Part shown: piece after piece, positions 55,279 to 64,000 of the stretch
Layout: each line of letters starts with the position of its first letter
Position numbering within the stretch: the stretch's first letter is position 1
NCBI RefSeq assembly: GCF_005233515.1
Contig: NZ_QFZZ01000002.1
Coordinates: 801,890-865,889 of the forward strand
DNA: 64,000 nt
Origin: Pseudomonas sp. CFBP13508
GTDB lineage: Bacteria > Pseudomonadota > Gammaproteobacteria > Pseudomonadales > Pseudomonadaceae
Direction: 5' to 3'
Notes under the pieces: model-generated
The model's database searches: none
The model's input: the letters and a program-made list of their open reading frames with translations, nothing else
Told to the model about the DNA's origin: nothing
Position numbers and translations under genes: made by a program

Positions 55279-56559
55279 ATGATCGAACCCAAGCGCGTCT
55301 TGCGCGCCCTCGCTGAACACTGGGCACTTCTGGAGCCACTGTGCGAGCACTTCGACCAAGGCACCCTGAGCCTCAACGAACTGCGCACGCAACTGGCCGC
55401 CCAACAACTCGACAGCACGCCGCAGGACATCACCAGCCTGCTCGACGTGTGGATTCGCCTCGACATCCTGGTTCCGGTGGCGAAAAGCCCGAACCGTTTC
55501 GAGCTCAACGCGCAGATCCACGACTTCCTCGCCTACCTGCGCCGCGAACACCGCCTCGGTCTGTGCCTGGAAATCGAAGCCTATTTGCGTCACTTGGAGC
55601 GTCTGGCCGGTTATATCCAGGACGCTTTCGACGTTCGTGACGGCAACGATCTGGCGCGCCAGCTGCGCTTGCTCGACATGCGCGTGCGTGACGTACTGAA
55701 GAAACTCGACAACGACGAACAGGCGCTGGTGGCCGTCGCCGAACGGGCGAAGACCAGCGACCGGCAGATTCCGCTGCGTCAGCGTTACGCCGAAGTCCTG
55801 GCGACGTGGGACGAATACGTCGAGCCGATGATTGATCTGGTCAACGCCGACGGCGCCTTCGAACAAGGCGTGCGCAAGGTCGAAACGGTGCTGCTGAAGA
55901 TGCTCAGCGAACAGCAGCGCCTCGGCCATCTGGTCGATGACGACATGCTCCTGCGCACCCACGCGCGCATCCTCGAAATGCAGACCAGCGCCCAGCTGAC
56001 CTTGCGTCATGCCCGCGAACTGCTGCTGCCGTTGCGTGAAGAAGCGCGTCGGCACAACGCCGTGACCCGTGGCGCCGCATTGGCGCTGGCGGCGATCCGG
56101 CGTAAAGGCATCGACGCCGTGCCGCAAGCGGCGATGCCGCTGTTCACTCGTCCGCAAAGCACCTTCCTCGGCAGCGCCAGTCAGGTCGAAGCCTACGTCT
56201 ACGCGCTGGCGCGTTTCGAGCCGAAACCGGCGCGCTTCCCCAAGGCGCACAAAACCCAGAAGGCGGGCGACGCTCCACGAGCGCCGCGCACCGTGCGCGA
56301 GATGGTCGATCGTTGCGAAGAATCGCTGCCGATGCCGGACCTGATGACCTGGCTGCTGGAGCAGGAACCGGACGGCGCCACCGACGAATTGCTTTACTGG
56401 TTCTCGCGCCTGTCGCGGGAAAAACGCTTCAAGCGCGAGCGTCTGGAACGCCGCGAATACCACACTCACGAGCATCAGGTCAGCCTGCGCTCCTTCGCCC
56501 TGCTCTCGGCCAGCGACACCGCCGCCGAGGATTCTGCGAGCATCCCAAATGCATCTTGA
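55279..56559 (+). CDS. mksF: Condensin subunit MksF (kleisin-like)
   Basis: A 426-residue MukF/MksF-like kleisin that bridges the SMC heads and recruits MksE. It is mostly alpha-helical, starting MIEPKRVLRALAEHWALLEPL, with an N-terminal winged-helix-like region and a long helical middle. Identification rests chiefly on the three-gene order F-E-B and the overlaps. It precedes mksE with an 11-base overlap. The ribosome binding site before 55279 is weak. Confidence 0.82.
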   Translation: MIEPKRVLRALAEHWALLEPLCEHFDQGTLSLNELRTQLAAQQLDSTPQDITSLLDVWIRLDILVPVAKSPNRFELNAQIHDFLAYLRREHRLGLCLEIEAYLRHLERLAGYIQDAFDVRDGNDLARQLRLLDMRVRDVLKKLDNDEQALVAVAERAKTSDRQIPLRQRYAEVLATWDEYVEPMIDLVNADGAFEQGVRKVETVLLKMLSEQQRLGHLVDDDMLLRTHARILEMQTSAQLTLRHARELLLPLREEARRHNAVTRGAALALAAIRRKGIDAVPQAAMPLFTRPQSTFLGSASQVEAYVYALARFEPKPARFPKAHKTQKAGDAPRAPRTVREMVDRCEESLPMPDLMTWLLEQEPDGATDELLYWFSRLSREKRFKRERLERREYHTHEHQVSLRSFALLSASDTAAEDSASIPNAS

Positions 56560-57250
56560 TCTTTCCGAACTGTCGCAACTGGCGCCGATCTTCCGCGAGT
56601 TGTTCAAGGGTTACCACGTCAGCCGCCGTGATCCCGAGCTGTACGCGCAATTGTCGAATTTCCAGGACCAGTACCGCACGCTGTTCAAGGCGTTGGGCTT
56701 TGAACTGGTCTGCGACACCCGTGGTTTCTACTACTTCGTGCCGGATATGGCCGCCGCAGCGGTGAACAAGACCGCCCAGCGGCTGGCGCTGTTCACCTTC
56801 ATCCTCGTCGAGCACCTGGCCGACCAGGGCCGCGACCCGATTGCCGTGCTCGACGGCGGCAGCCTCGGCCGCGAAGAATTGCCGTCGCTGCTGGATAAAT
56901 ACCGCGACCTGTTCATCCAGGCCGAAGTGCAGACCGTCGAAGAACTCGAAGAAAAAATCATGCGCCGCATGACCCAGCTCGGTTTTGCCGGCGAAGAAAA
57001 CGGTGTCTACCGCTTCCTGCCGCCGATGCACCGTTTCCTCGACGTGTGTCTGTCGGTACAGCAGGACCGCGACCTCGCAGCCAGCGTCCACAGCGTTCTG
57101 CCGCTGCCGGCACCGGTGCTGATCGACGAAGAAGCCGAAGCGAAATTCCTCGAAACCGACGATCCGCTCGATCTTTCCGAATTTGAAGAAGAAAGCGAAG
57201 AAGACGCACTGGCCCGCGCCATTGCCGAAGAACAGGAGTCCGATGCATGA
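56549..57250 (+). CDS. mksE: Condensin subunit MksE
   Basis: A 233-residue MukE-like protein (winged-helix kite subunit) that binds the kleisin. The N-terminus LDLSELSQLAPIFRELFKGYHVSR and the central GFYYFVPDMAAAAVNKTAQRLALFTFILVE are typical. The acidic tail (EEESEEDALARAIAEEQE) ends four bases into mksB. All three genes are translationally coupled. Confidence 0.85.
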   Translation: MHLDLSELSQLAPIFRELFKGYHVSRRDPELYAQLSNFQDQYRTLFKALGFELVCDTRGFYYFVPDMAAAAVNKTAQRLALFTFILVEHLADQGRDPIAVLDGGSLGREELPSLLDKYRDLFIQAEVQTVEELEEKIMRRMTQLGFAGEENGVYRFLPPMHRFLDVCLSVQQDRDLAASVHSVLPLPAPVLIDEEAEAKFLETDDPLDLSEFEEESEEDALARAIAEEQESDA

Positions 57251-60087
57251 GCCAGGAACGCTACGGCATCCGCCGCTTTGCCCTTTTGAACACCGCCGGT
57301 TACAGCCTCGGTCTGTTCCCGCTGGAAGAACCGCTGTCGGTTTACGGCGCGAACAACCTCGGCAAGTCAGCGTCGATCAACGCCTTGCAGTTCCCGATTC
57401 TGGCGCGCATGTCCGACATGAGCTTCGGCAAGTACAGCCTGGAACAATCGCGGCGCTTCTACTTCGCTTCCGACACCAGTTACATCCTCGTTGAAGTCAA
57501 TCTGCCCCACGGCCCCCACGTGATCGGCGTGGTCGGTCGCGGCCCGGGCGGCGGTTTCGGGCACCAGTTCTTCGCCTACGCCGGCAAGCTCGATCTGGCC
57601 CACTACCAGAAAAACGACACGTGCCTGCGTCAGAAAGAGCTGTTCAGCAATCTCGAAAAAGAAGGCCTGAAGGCTTACGAGCTCAAGCCCGACGAACTGC
57701 GCCGTTTGCTGGTTGGCGGCCACACGTCGATCCCGCTCGACCTGACGCTGATCCCGCTGCGCTCCACCAGCGAGCAGAGCCTGAAGACCTTCCGCGCGCT
57801 GTTCATCAACCTGCTGCACATGCGCGAAATCACCGCGGCCAAGCTCAAGCAGCTGTTCCTCGATGCCTTCGAACACAGCCTGCGTTCGGGCAGCGTCGAT
57901 TACATCGCCGCGTGCGAAGAAGCCTTCCGCGACGTGCGGCGCATGGAGCAGGACTACAACTCGCTGGTCGCCGCCGGCCCATTGGTTGAAGCGCTGGCCA
58001 ACGGCGTGAAACAGCGCGATGTGCTGCGCGGCAAACTGCATCGCCTGTCGCCGCTGCTCGATTCCTTGCTCGGCACCTGGTCGGACTACGCCACGGCGCG
58101 CAAGGAAGAGCTGACCATCCAGGCCGAGCACTACCGTCGCGAGCAGGACGATCTGCAAAACGATCAGCGCGGCGGCACCCAGGAACTGATGCGTCTGGAG
58201 CGGGAAATTTCCGGTATCCAGCGCTGGCTCGGCGAGCTGTCGGTGCTGAAGAACCGCTTCGCCCTGGTCGATGACGTCAAAGTGCTCGAGCAACAATTGC
58301 TCGCCGCCAAGGATGCCCACGATGAATTGGCCGGTGCCTTGGCGCAGTCGCGTCAGTTCAGCGCCGAAGACCTCGAAGAGCGTCTGCGCGATCTGGAAAA
58401 ACGCCTGAAGTCGGTGAAGCAACAACTCGATCACGCCGACAACAACAGCTATGCCCGCCTGCGCGAAGAGTTCTCGCAACAGGACGTCGAGCGCCTGATG
58501 CGTCTGTTCAATAGCGCGTTGTTCAGCCTGCCGCTGGGCGAACATGGCATCACCCTCGACGAGAACGGTGAGTGGGTCAAATCGGTCGAGCTGATTCTTG
58601 ACGGCTTCAAAGGCGAGCGCTTCGAAGTGCCGGGCCTGTCGATCGACATCTCGCACATCGAGCCGCCGGCCCTGCAAGCGCTGGCCGACCGCGCCGCGTT
58701 GCGCGATCAGAAAGAGCGTCTGGAAAAAGAGCTCAAGCAATTGAAAACCCAGCAGGCCGTGGCCGCCGACCGCGCCGCGAGCAAGACCCAGACCGAAGCG
58801 CTTTACCAGCAGGTGCTGGACGCGCAGAAGGCGCTGGAAGATTTCCGTCGCACCCAGACCCTGAGCGCCGAAGAAGGCGACAAACTCGAACAACTGGCGC
58901 AGATGGAAGCCGCGCAGGACGAACTCAAGCGCTCCAGCGATGCCTTCACTGAGCGCGTCCAGCAACTGTCGGCCAAGCTGCAACTGGTCGGCCGGCAGAT
59001 CGCCGACATGGAAGCCAAGCAACGCACCCTCGACGATGCCTTGCGTCGTCGTCAGTTGCTGCCAGCGGATCTGCCGTTCGGCACGCCGTTCATGGATCCG
59101 GTCGATGATTCGATGGACAACCTGCTGCCGCTGCTCAACGACTATCAGGACAGCTGGCAGGGTCTGCTGCGCGCCGATGGGCAGATCGAGGCGCTGTATG
59201 CGCAGGTGCGTCTGAAAGGCGTGGCCAAGTTCGACAGCGAAGACGACATGGAGCGGCGTCTGTCGCTGCTGATCAACGCTTACGCACACCGCACCGATGA
59301 AGCGCTAACCTTAGGCAAGGCGCGGCGCGCGGCGGTCACCGACATCGCCCGCACCCTGCGCAACATTCGCAGCGATTACGACAGCCTCGAGCATCAACTG
59401 GCGCTGTTCAACCGCGAGATCAACAAGCGCCAGGTTTCCAACCTGCAGAGCTTCCGCATCGTCCTCGCGCCGAACAAGGAAGCGCTCAAGCACATCGACC
59501 AGATCATCCACAGCGCCGGCCAGTATGAGGAAGGCGAAACACTGTCGGTGTTTGACCTCAGCCAGAGCGCCGAGCAGGACAACAAGAACGAAGAGGCTAA
59601 GGAATACCTCGCGCGGCTGGTGGCGGCGAACCACAACCAGCTCGGCCTCAAGGATTTGTTCGAACTGGCCTTCGAGATCACCAAGGTCAACGGCCAACCG
59701 GTGATCCACACCGATATCGATGGCGCAGCGTCCAACGGTACGACCATGACCATCAAAGCACTGACCAACATGTACTTGTTGCTGCATTTGATGGATCGCG
59801 ATCTGGCCGGCCGCGTGCGTCTGCCGTACTACCTCGACGAGGCGGCGGACATCGACGAGAAGAACCAGGCGGCGCTGCTGGAAACCAGTCTGCAACTAGG
59901 CTTCGTGCCGATTCTGGCGAGTGTGAAGCCGCAAGTCTGCGCCAGTGTCGCGATCGACCTGGAAGGCGGCAGCGGCCCGGCGGGGATCTACATCGATGAG
60001 GCGGACTGGAAGTACATCCGCCGCCATGATGTGGTCAAGGCCACGCTGAATGTGCAGGCGGACGAGCCGGAGCTGGATGCGGTTTGA
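57247..60087 (+). CDS. mksB: SMC-like condensin ATPase MksB
   Basis: A 946-residue SMC-type ATPase that compacts and segregates the chromosome. The Walker A motif is YGANNLGKSASINAL (about residues 33-47), the Walker B region is YYLDEAADIDEKN (about residues 861-873), and two long coiled-coil arms surround a hinge. Shorter than MukB, as expected for MksB. No mksG/jetD nuclease gene follows; a terminator and REPIN come next, so this is the three-gene form of the system. Confidence 0.9.
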   Translation: MSQERYGIRRFALLNTAGYSLGLFPLEEPLSVYGANNLGKSASINALQFPILARMSDMSFGKYSLEQSRRFYFASDTSYILVEVNLPHGPHVIGVVGRGPGGGFGHQFFAYAGKLDLAHYQKNDTCLRQKELFSNLEKEGLKAYELKPDELRRLLVGGHTSIPLDLTLIPLRSTSEQSLKTFRALFINLLHMREITAAKLKQLFLDAFEHSLRSGSVDYIAACEEAFRDVRRMEQDYNSLVAAGPLVEALANGVKQRDVLRGKLHRLSPLLDSLLGTWSDYATARKEELTIQAEHYRREQDDLQNDQRGGTQELMRLEREISGIQRWLGELSVLKNRFALVDDVKVLEQQLLAAKDAHDELAGALAQSRQFSAEDLEERLRDLEKRLKSVKQQLDHADNNSYARLREEFSQQDVERLMRLFNSALFSLPLGEHGITLDENGEWVKSVELILDGFKGERFEVPGLSIDISHIEPPALQALADRAALRDQKERLEKELKQLKTQQAVAADRAASKTQTEALYQQVLDAQKALEDFRRTQTLSAEEGDKLEQLAQMEAAQDELKRSSDAFTERVQQLSAKLQLVGRQIADMEAKQRTLDDALRRRQLLPADLPFGTPFMDPVDDSMDNLLPLLNDYQDSWQGLLRADGQIEALYAQVRLKGVAKFDSEDDMERRLSLLINAYAHRTDEALTLGKARRAAVTDIARTLRNIRSDYDSLEHQLALFNREINKRQVSNLQSFRIVLAPNKEALKHIDQIIHSAGQYEEGETLSVFDLSQSAEQDNKNEEAKEYLARLVAANHNQLGLKDLFELAFEITKVNGQPVIHTDIDGAASNGTTMTIKALTNMYLLLHLMDRDLAGRVRLPYYLDEAADIDEKNQAALLETSLQLGFVPILASVKPQVCASVAIDLEGGSGPAGIYIDEADWKYIRRHDVVKATLNVQADEPELDAV

Positions 60088-60104
60088 TCGGCTTTAGCTG
60101 AAGG

Positions 60105-60147
60105 CAAAAAAAGGGCCGCGATCTGATGGGATCGCGGCCCTTTTTTA
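60105..60147 (+). terminator. Rho-independent terminator of the mks operon
   Basis: Stem AAAGGGCCGCGATC / GATCGCGGCCCTTT around TGATGG, followed by a T run. Confidence 0.93.
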
Positions 60148-60179
60148 TGGTCTGGATTTTGTGTTGATGTGGCTGGCCC

Positions 60180-60247
60180 CTTCGCGAGCAGGCTCGCTCC
60201 CACAATTGGAACGCGTTCCCCTGTGGGAGCGAGCCTGCTCGCGAAGG
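60180..60247. repeat. REPIN, GCGAGCAGGCTCGCTCCC family
   Basis: Inverted REP pair between the convergent mksB and pqiB-like genes. Confidence 0.92.
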
Positions 60248-60264
60248 CTATTCGACAAACGCCA

Positions 60265-62568
60265 CTATTTACCAAGCTGAATCTTCGGCGCCCAGGTCAG
60301 CCATTCATCCTCGAATTTGTCGAACAACGGGAACGTCTGCTCGGCCCGCGCCGGGTTGCCCATGCGCTCGCCATCCGGGGTGGCGAAGGCAATCCCGCCC
60401 TGAATCAGCGTCTCCAGCGATTCGGTCCGAACCGTCACGCCTTTGAACAACCCATAATCGAAGCCCACGCCGCTGGTGTTCCAGAAGCGGCTGCCGCTGC
60501 GCACCAGTGGCGCGTACTTCGGCTCGATCAGGATGTGGACCAATACACGGTCAGCGGTCTGGCCCAATTCATAACCGGTCACCTTTCCGACGGTGATTTC
60601 ACGATAGGTCACTGGCACGCCGGGCTTCAGCGAACCACGACGTGCGGCGCTCAACACCAGACTCAGACCCGCTTCCTGTTTGGTGACTTCCGGCGCCTCG
60701 GCCAAGGCAACGAAGTTCTTCTGCGGGCCGAGATTCTTCGCTGCCGGCTGGACTTCGATGTATTTACCGGTGACCAGCGTCTCCAGGTTCTGCGTCTTGA
60801 TCAGGCCCAGCTCCGGCTTGACCACCCAGAACTGACTGCCGACCCGCGCAATCTTCTCCGGCACTTCAGTGATGCGAGCGGTGAGGATCACCGACTGCAT
60901 GTCATCGGTCAAATCAACGCTTTCAATCTTGCCGACATCGAGCCCCTTGAAACGTACCGGCGTACCGCTGCTCAAGCCGTCAGCGCGATCGACTTTGATG
61001 GTCACTACTGAGCCTTTCTTGTTCGCCTCATCGTGATCGGCAAACAGACGGAAGCGCGGGATACGTTTCTTCAACGGCGCATTGGCCTGCGGCGTTTCGA
61101 AGGCGATACCGCCGGCCATCAGGGTTTGCAGGGATTCACTCTTGACCTGAATGCCGCCGGTAAAGCCACCGGTGAGGGTGATGCCGCTGACGTTCCAGAA
61201 GCGCGTCGAGGCATTGACCAGGTTTTCGTATTCCTTCTCGATGTGCACGCCGATAACCAGCTGCTTCTTGGTTCGGGAGAACTGGTAGCTCTGCACCGAA
61301 CCGACCTTGACCTGCTTGTACAGAATCGGACTGCCGACATCGATCGAACCCAGCGAATCGGTAAACAACACCAGATGCAGGCCCGGCGAACGCAGATCCA
61401 GCGGCGGTGCTTTCGGTCGCGCTTCGAACTCGCGTTTCGGCGCAGCGCCTTTGTCGCCCGGACGCACGGCGATGTAGTTACCTTTCACCAGCGCTTCCAG
61501 GCCGGTAATACCCGCCAGGGAAATCGACGGTTTGACCACCCAGAACTGCGTGCCCTCAACCAGATAGTCTTCGGCCAACGGATCAAGGGTCAGCTCGGCG
61601 GTTGCACTGTTCAGGTCCGGATCGACTTTGAGCGCTTTCAGGTTGCCGACCTGAATGCCTTTGTACATGACCGGAGTGCGACCCGCCTGCAGGCCCTCGA
61701 AATCACTGAGTTTGACCTTCACGCGAATCCCGGCAGCGGCGGCGTCGAAGTCTTCATAGAGACGGAACGGCAGGCTCGGATCGGTCGCTGGGCTGTCCTT
61801 GCGATTCTCCGGCGTAGCGAAGGCGATGCCCCCAGCGACGATGCTGGCCAAGGACTCGCTACGGACTTTCACACCGGACAGGTTAGCGTCGATGCTGATG
61901 CCGCTGGCGTTCCAGAAACGTGTGTGTTTGCGCACCAGTTTGGCGTAGGTCGGCTCGATGAACACCTTCAGTTCAACGGTGCTCTGGTCCTCGGAAAGCA
62001 CATAGCTTTTGACCTGGCCGACTTTGATCTGCTTGTAGAACACCGGGCTGCCGCGATTCAACGAGCCGAGGCGATCGGCCTTGATGGTCAGGTGCAGACC
62101 GGGCTTGGCGTCGGACAGCGGTGGCTCTTCGGCCAATGCCTTGAACTTGCGCACGGGCTCGCCTTCACCGGGACTGATCGCAACATAGTTACCCGAGACC
62201 AGCGTTTCCAGACCAGTGATACCGGCCAAGGTCACGCTCGGTTTGACCAGCCAGAACCGTGTGCTGGTCTTCAGGTACTGCTCGACGTCCTTGTTCATTT
62301 CGATGGTGGCGATCACGCCTTTGGAGTTGCCTTCATCGTCGAGCTTGAGCGTCTTGACCTTGCCGACCGGCATGCCTTTGTAAACCACTTCGGTCTTGTT
62401 GGCCTGGATCCCTTCGCCGCTTTCGAAGCGCACCTGTATTTCGATGCCGGTTTCCGACCAGGCACGCCAGCCGAGCCAGCCGCCGATGATCAGCGCGATC
62501 AGAGGCAGCACCCAAATGGCCGACCAGTTCGAAGCCGGTCGGGTTTTCGCTACAGGCAAATCAGTCAT
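60265..62568 (-). CDS. MCE-domain intermembrane lipid transport protein (PqiB/LetB-like)
   Basis: A 767-residue protein with one N-terminal membrane anchor (SAIWVLPLIALIIGGWLGW) and six MCE repeats, each marked by the pattern G-x-P-V-x-Y-K-G-x-x-V-G-x-V (for example TEVVYKGMPVGKVKTL, TPVMYKGIQVGNLKAL). MCE proteins form tubes that carry lipids between inner and outer membranes. E. coli PqiB has three repeats and LetB/YebT seven, so six is intermediate. It is coupled to two PqiA-like genes; no pqiC is visible. Confidence 0.85.
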   Translation of the reverse strand: MTDLPVAKTRPASNWSAIWVLPLIALIIGGWLGWRAWSETGIEIQVRFESGEGIQANKTEVVYKGMPVGKVKTLKLDDEGNSKGVIATIEMNKDVEQYLKTSTRFWLVKPSVTLAGITGLETLVSGNYVAISPGEGEPVRKFKALAEEPPLSDAKPGLHLTIKADRLGSLNRGSPVFYKQIKVGQVKSYVLSEDQSTVELKVFIEPTYAKLVRKHTRFWNASGISIDANLSGVKVRSESLASIVAGGIAFATPENRKDSPATDPSLPFRLYEDFDAAAAGIRVKVKLSDFEGLQAGRTPVMYKGIQVGNLKALKVDPDLNSATAELTLDPLAEDYLVEGTQFWVVKPSISLAGITGLEALVKGNYIAVRPGDKGAAPKREFEARPKAPPLDLRSPGLHLVLFTDSLGSIDVGSPILYKQVKVGSVQSYQFSRTKKQLVIGVHIEKEYENLVNASTRFWNVSGITLTGGFTGGIQVKSESLQTLMAGGIAFETPQANAPLKKRIPRFRLFADHDEANKKGSVVTIKVDRADGLSSGTPVRFKGLDVGKIESVDLTDDMQSVILTARITEVPEKIARVGSQFWVVKPELGLIKTQNLETLVTGKYIEVQPAAKNLGPQKNFVALAEAPEVTKQEAGLSLVLSAARRGSLKPGVPVTYREITVGKVTGYELGQTADRVLVHILIEPKYAPLVRSGSRFWNTSGVGFDYGLFKGVTVRTESLETLIQGGIAFATPDGERMGNPARAEQTFPLFDKFEDEWLTWAPKIQLGK

Positions 62569-63184
62569 GGTCGTCGTCCGACTCCGTGTTATCCCAAATC
62601 AGTCGGGGATCGAAAGTTACTGCGGCGAGCATCGTCAGAATCACCACAGAGGCGAAGGCGACGGCGCCCAGATTGGCTTCGACACTGGCTATCCGGCCGA
62701 AGTTGACGACCGCCACGAGAATGGCGATCACGAAAATATCGAGCATCGACCAGCGGCCAATGAACTCGATGAATCGGTACATCCAGATGCGCTGACGGGC
62801 CGACAATGGCTGCCGGCGCTGCACGGAAAACAGCAGCAGCGCGATGCCGACCAGTTTGAACGTGGGCACCAGAATACTGGCGATGAACACCACGCTTGCG
62901 ATCGGAATCATGCCGTGCTGCACCAGTTCAATCACCCCGGACATGATGGTGCTCGGTTCACCCTGGCCCAGGGAGCTGACCGTCATGATCGGCAAGACGT
63001 TGGCCGGAATATAGATAATGGCTGCCGTGATCAACAGCGCCCAGGTGCGGGTCAGGCTGTTGGGGCGGCGAGCGTGCACCTGCGCGCCGCAGCGGGTACA
63101 GCTTTGCTCATCGACGTCAGCTTCCTGCTTGTTCAGTTCGTGGCATTCGGTGCACACCAGAATGCCCGCATCAATCGCCCGCAT
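62561..63184 (-). CDS. PqiA-like inner-membrane protein, second half
   Basis: A 207-residue protein with about four membrane segments. An N-terminal Cys pattern (CTECHELN ... CTRCGAQ) forms a predicted zinc ribbon, and PANVLPIMTVSSLGQGEPST is the PqiA-domain signature. The ATG at 63184 has better spacing from the AGGAG site than that at 63190. It overlaps pqiB by eight bases and the preceding pqiA-like gene by 14. PqiA/LetA are thought to load lipid into MCE tubes. Confidence 0.82.
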   Translation of the reverse strand: MRAIDAGILVCTECHELNKQEADVDEQSCTRCGAQVHARRPNSLTRTWALLITAAIIYIPANVLPIMTVSSLGQGEPSTIMSGVIELVQHGMIPIASVVFIASILVPTFKLVGIALLLFSVQRRQPLSARQRIWMYRFIEFIGRWSMLDIFVIAILVAVVNFGRIASVEANLGAVAFASVVILTMLAAVTFDPRLIWDNTESDDDHD

Positions 63185-63830
63185 GGGCATCCTCTCCTGA
63201 TAATGCCTGCCAGATCTGATGCGGTGACATCACCACCTCCAGCCAGACTTGTACCAACAACAAGCCAATGAAACATGCCAGCCCGAGGCCGACGGTGATT
63301 GCTGCCATATCCGCCAGCTTCACGATCGCGACGAGGACGCCCATGAGGTAGACCTCGAGCATGCCCCAGTCTCTGAGGTGGTGGTAAATACGATAGAGCA
63401 ACAAGCCATAACTACGGCCGACATTGAAGCGGATCGTCAGTAGGACAAACAGCTGGCACAACAACTTGAGTAACGGTATGGCCATGCTGCAAAGGAAGAC
63501 GACAATCGACACACCTTGCATGTCGGTGTTGAACAGGCCGACTACGCCACTCCAGACCGTATCCTGCGAAGATTGCCCGAGGATATTGAGTTGCATGATG
63601 GGTAAAAAGTTTGCCGGTACGTAAAGTAATAACGCGGCGATTACCAGCGCGAGGCTGCGCTGCACCACGTTATGGCGGTGCGCATATAACTCGTAGCCGC
63701 AGCGCGGGCAGAGAGCCTTCTCACCATGGGCAAGTGTCGGCTTGCGCATCAGCAGGTCGCACTCGTGACAGGCTATCAAGTCTTCCAGCGGTAAATCTGA
63801 CAGCCCGGGGGCGTCAACCGATTCTGACAT
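63171..63830 (-). CDS. PqiA-like inner-membrane protein, first half
   Basis: A 219-residue protein with about four membrane segments and a zinc-ribbon-like start (IACHECDLLMRKP ... CPRCGYELY). PANFLPIMQLNILGQSSQDTVW is the same PqiA signature as in the next gene. In E. coli, both halves are one PqiA or LetA protein; here they are two overlapping genes. It is the first gene of the operon, downstream of the rRNA operon. Confidence 0.82.
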   Translation of the reverse strand: MSESVDAPGLSDLPLEDLIACHECDLLMRKPTLAHGEKALCPRCGYELYAHRHNVVQRSLALVIAALLLYVPANFLPIMQLNILGQSSQDTVWSGVVGLFNTDMQGVSIVVFLCSMAIPLLKLLCQLFVLLTIRFNVGRSYGLLLYRIYHHLRDWGMLEVYLMGVLVAIVKLADMAAITVGLGLACFIGLLLVQVWLEVVMSPHQIWQALSGEDAHAGD

Positions 63831-63935
63831 ACAGGCTCTGGCTCCGATAAAGATGGGGCTATTCTAGTGTTCTGCTTCGAAAATAACTGTGCAATTTTGT
63901 TCGCTTCGGTTCTTAAAACTTTCCCGCAGGCAAAA

Positions 63936-63968
63936 CAAAACCCCAACTGCTTTCGCAATTGGGGTTTC
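63936..63968 (-). terminator. Terminator of the rRNA operon
   Basis: Stem AAACCCCAA / TTGGGGTTT with the loop TTGCGAAAGCAG-like inner stem, followed on the minus strand by TTTTGTTTTG. It lies directly beyond the 5S rRNA 3' end. Confidence 0.88.
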
Positions 63969-63978
63969 GGAATTTAAT

Positions 63979-64000
63979 CTTGACGATGACCTACTCTCAC
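63979..64000 (-). rRNA. rrf: 5S rRNA, 3' end only
   Basis: The last bases read on the minus strand GTGAGAGTAGGTCATCGTCA, which is the conserved 3' end of Pseudomonas 5S rRNA. The rest of the gene is outside the window. Confidence 0.85.

Noticed and set aside
57367..59289. 640-codon frame antisense to mksB
   Set aside because: Shadow of the coiled-coil coding sequence, without recognisable domains.

Overview
The window is chromosomal DNA of a fluorescent-group Pseudomonas (P. fluorescens / P. koreensis-like). The evidence is the high-GC coding style, Pseudomonas-specific small proteins, two families of REP/REPIN palindromes in the intergenic gaps, and a gene order from mqo through hpt-upp-uraA-hemH, murI-moeB-prmC-prfA-hemA, lolB-ispE-prs-rplY-pth-ychF, carbonic anhydrase, rimI and mks to pqi and an rRNA operon. 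From memory this matches the PA4640-PA4690 stretch of P. aeruginosa. The right edge enters the 3' end of a 5S rRNA gene read on the minus strand; the left edge cuts an acyltransferase gene.

Layout. 1-3082: acyltransferase fragment, small conserved proteins, a YajG-type lipoprotein and a 101-bp tandem repeat array. 3083-9455: a long untranslated leader, malate:quinone oxidoreductase, and purine/pyrimidine salvage (hpt, upp, uraA). 9560-11501: ferrochelatase with a sugar-epimerase-like protein. 11628-21822: a light/photo-oxidative-stress region with a MerR-type regulator, photolyase, DUF523/DUF1722 protein and a translationally coupled lipid-modification operon (NTF2-like, SDR, flavin oxidoreductase, DUF1365, cyclopropane-fatty-acid-synthase-like, DUF2878). 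T(G/A)TACA-N12-TGTACA repeats that look like LitR/PplR operators precede both transcription units. 21956-34420: lipid A deacylase, cell wall, translation termination, heme and outer-membrane lipoprotein housekeeping, tRNA-Gln, prs, rplY, pth, ychF.

34603-52534 is a plasticity zone around tRNA-Met. It holds a fosmidomycin-resistance-type exporter, two chemotaxis transducers, decayed toxin-antitoxin genes, a short S-type-pyocin-like HNH DNase bacteriocin followed by four different immunity genes, gamma-glutamyltranspeptidase, LysE and MHS transporters, a flavin reductase, an AtoE-type fatty acid transporter, an orphan MNT nucleotidyltransferase and a SET-domain protein. 52543-64000 returns to core genes: carbonic anhydrase, rimI, the MksF-MksE-MksB condensin, a six-MCE-domain PqiB-like transporter with two PqiA-like proteins, and the rRNA operon end.

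The most interesting regions are the light-regulated lipid operon with its operators and the bacteriocin/multi-immunity locus. All family names come from reading the translated sequence and from memory; no database search was run.
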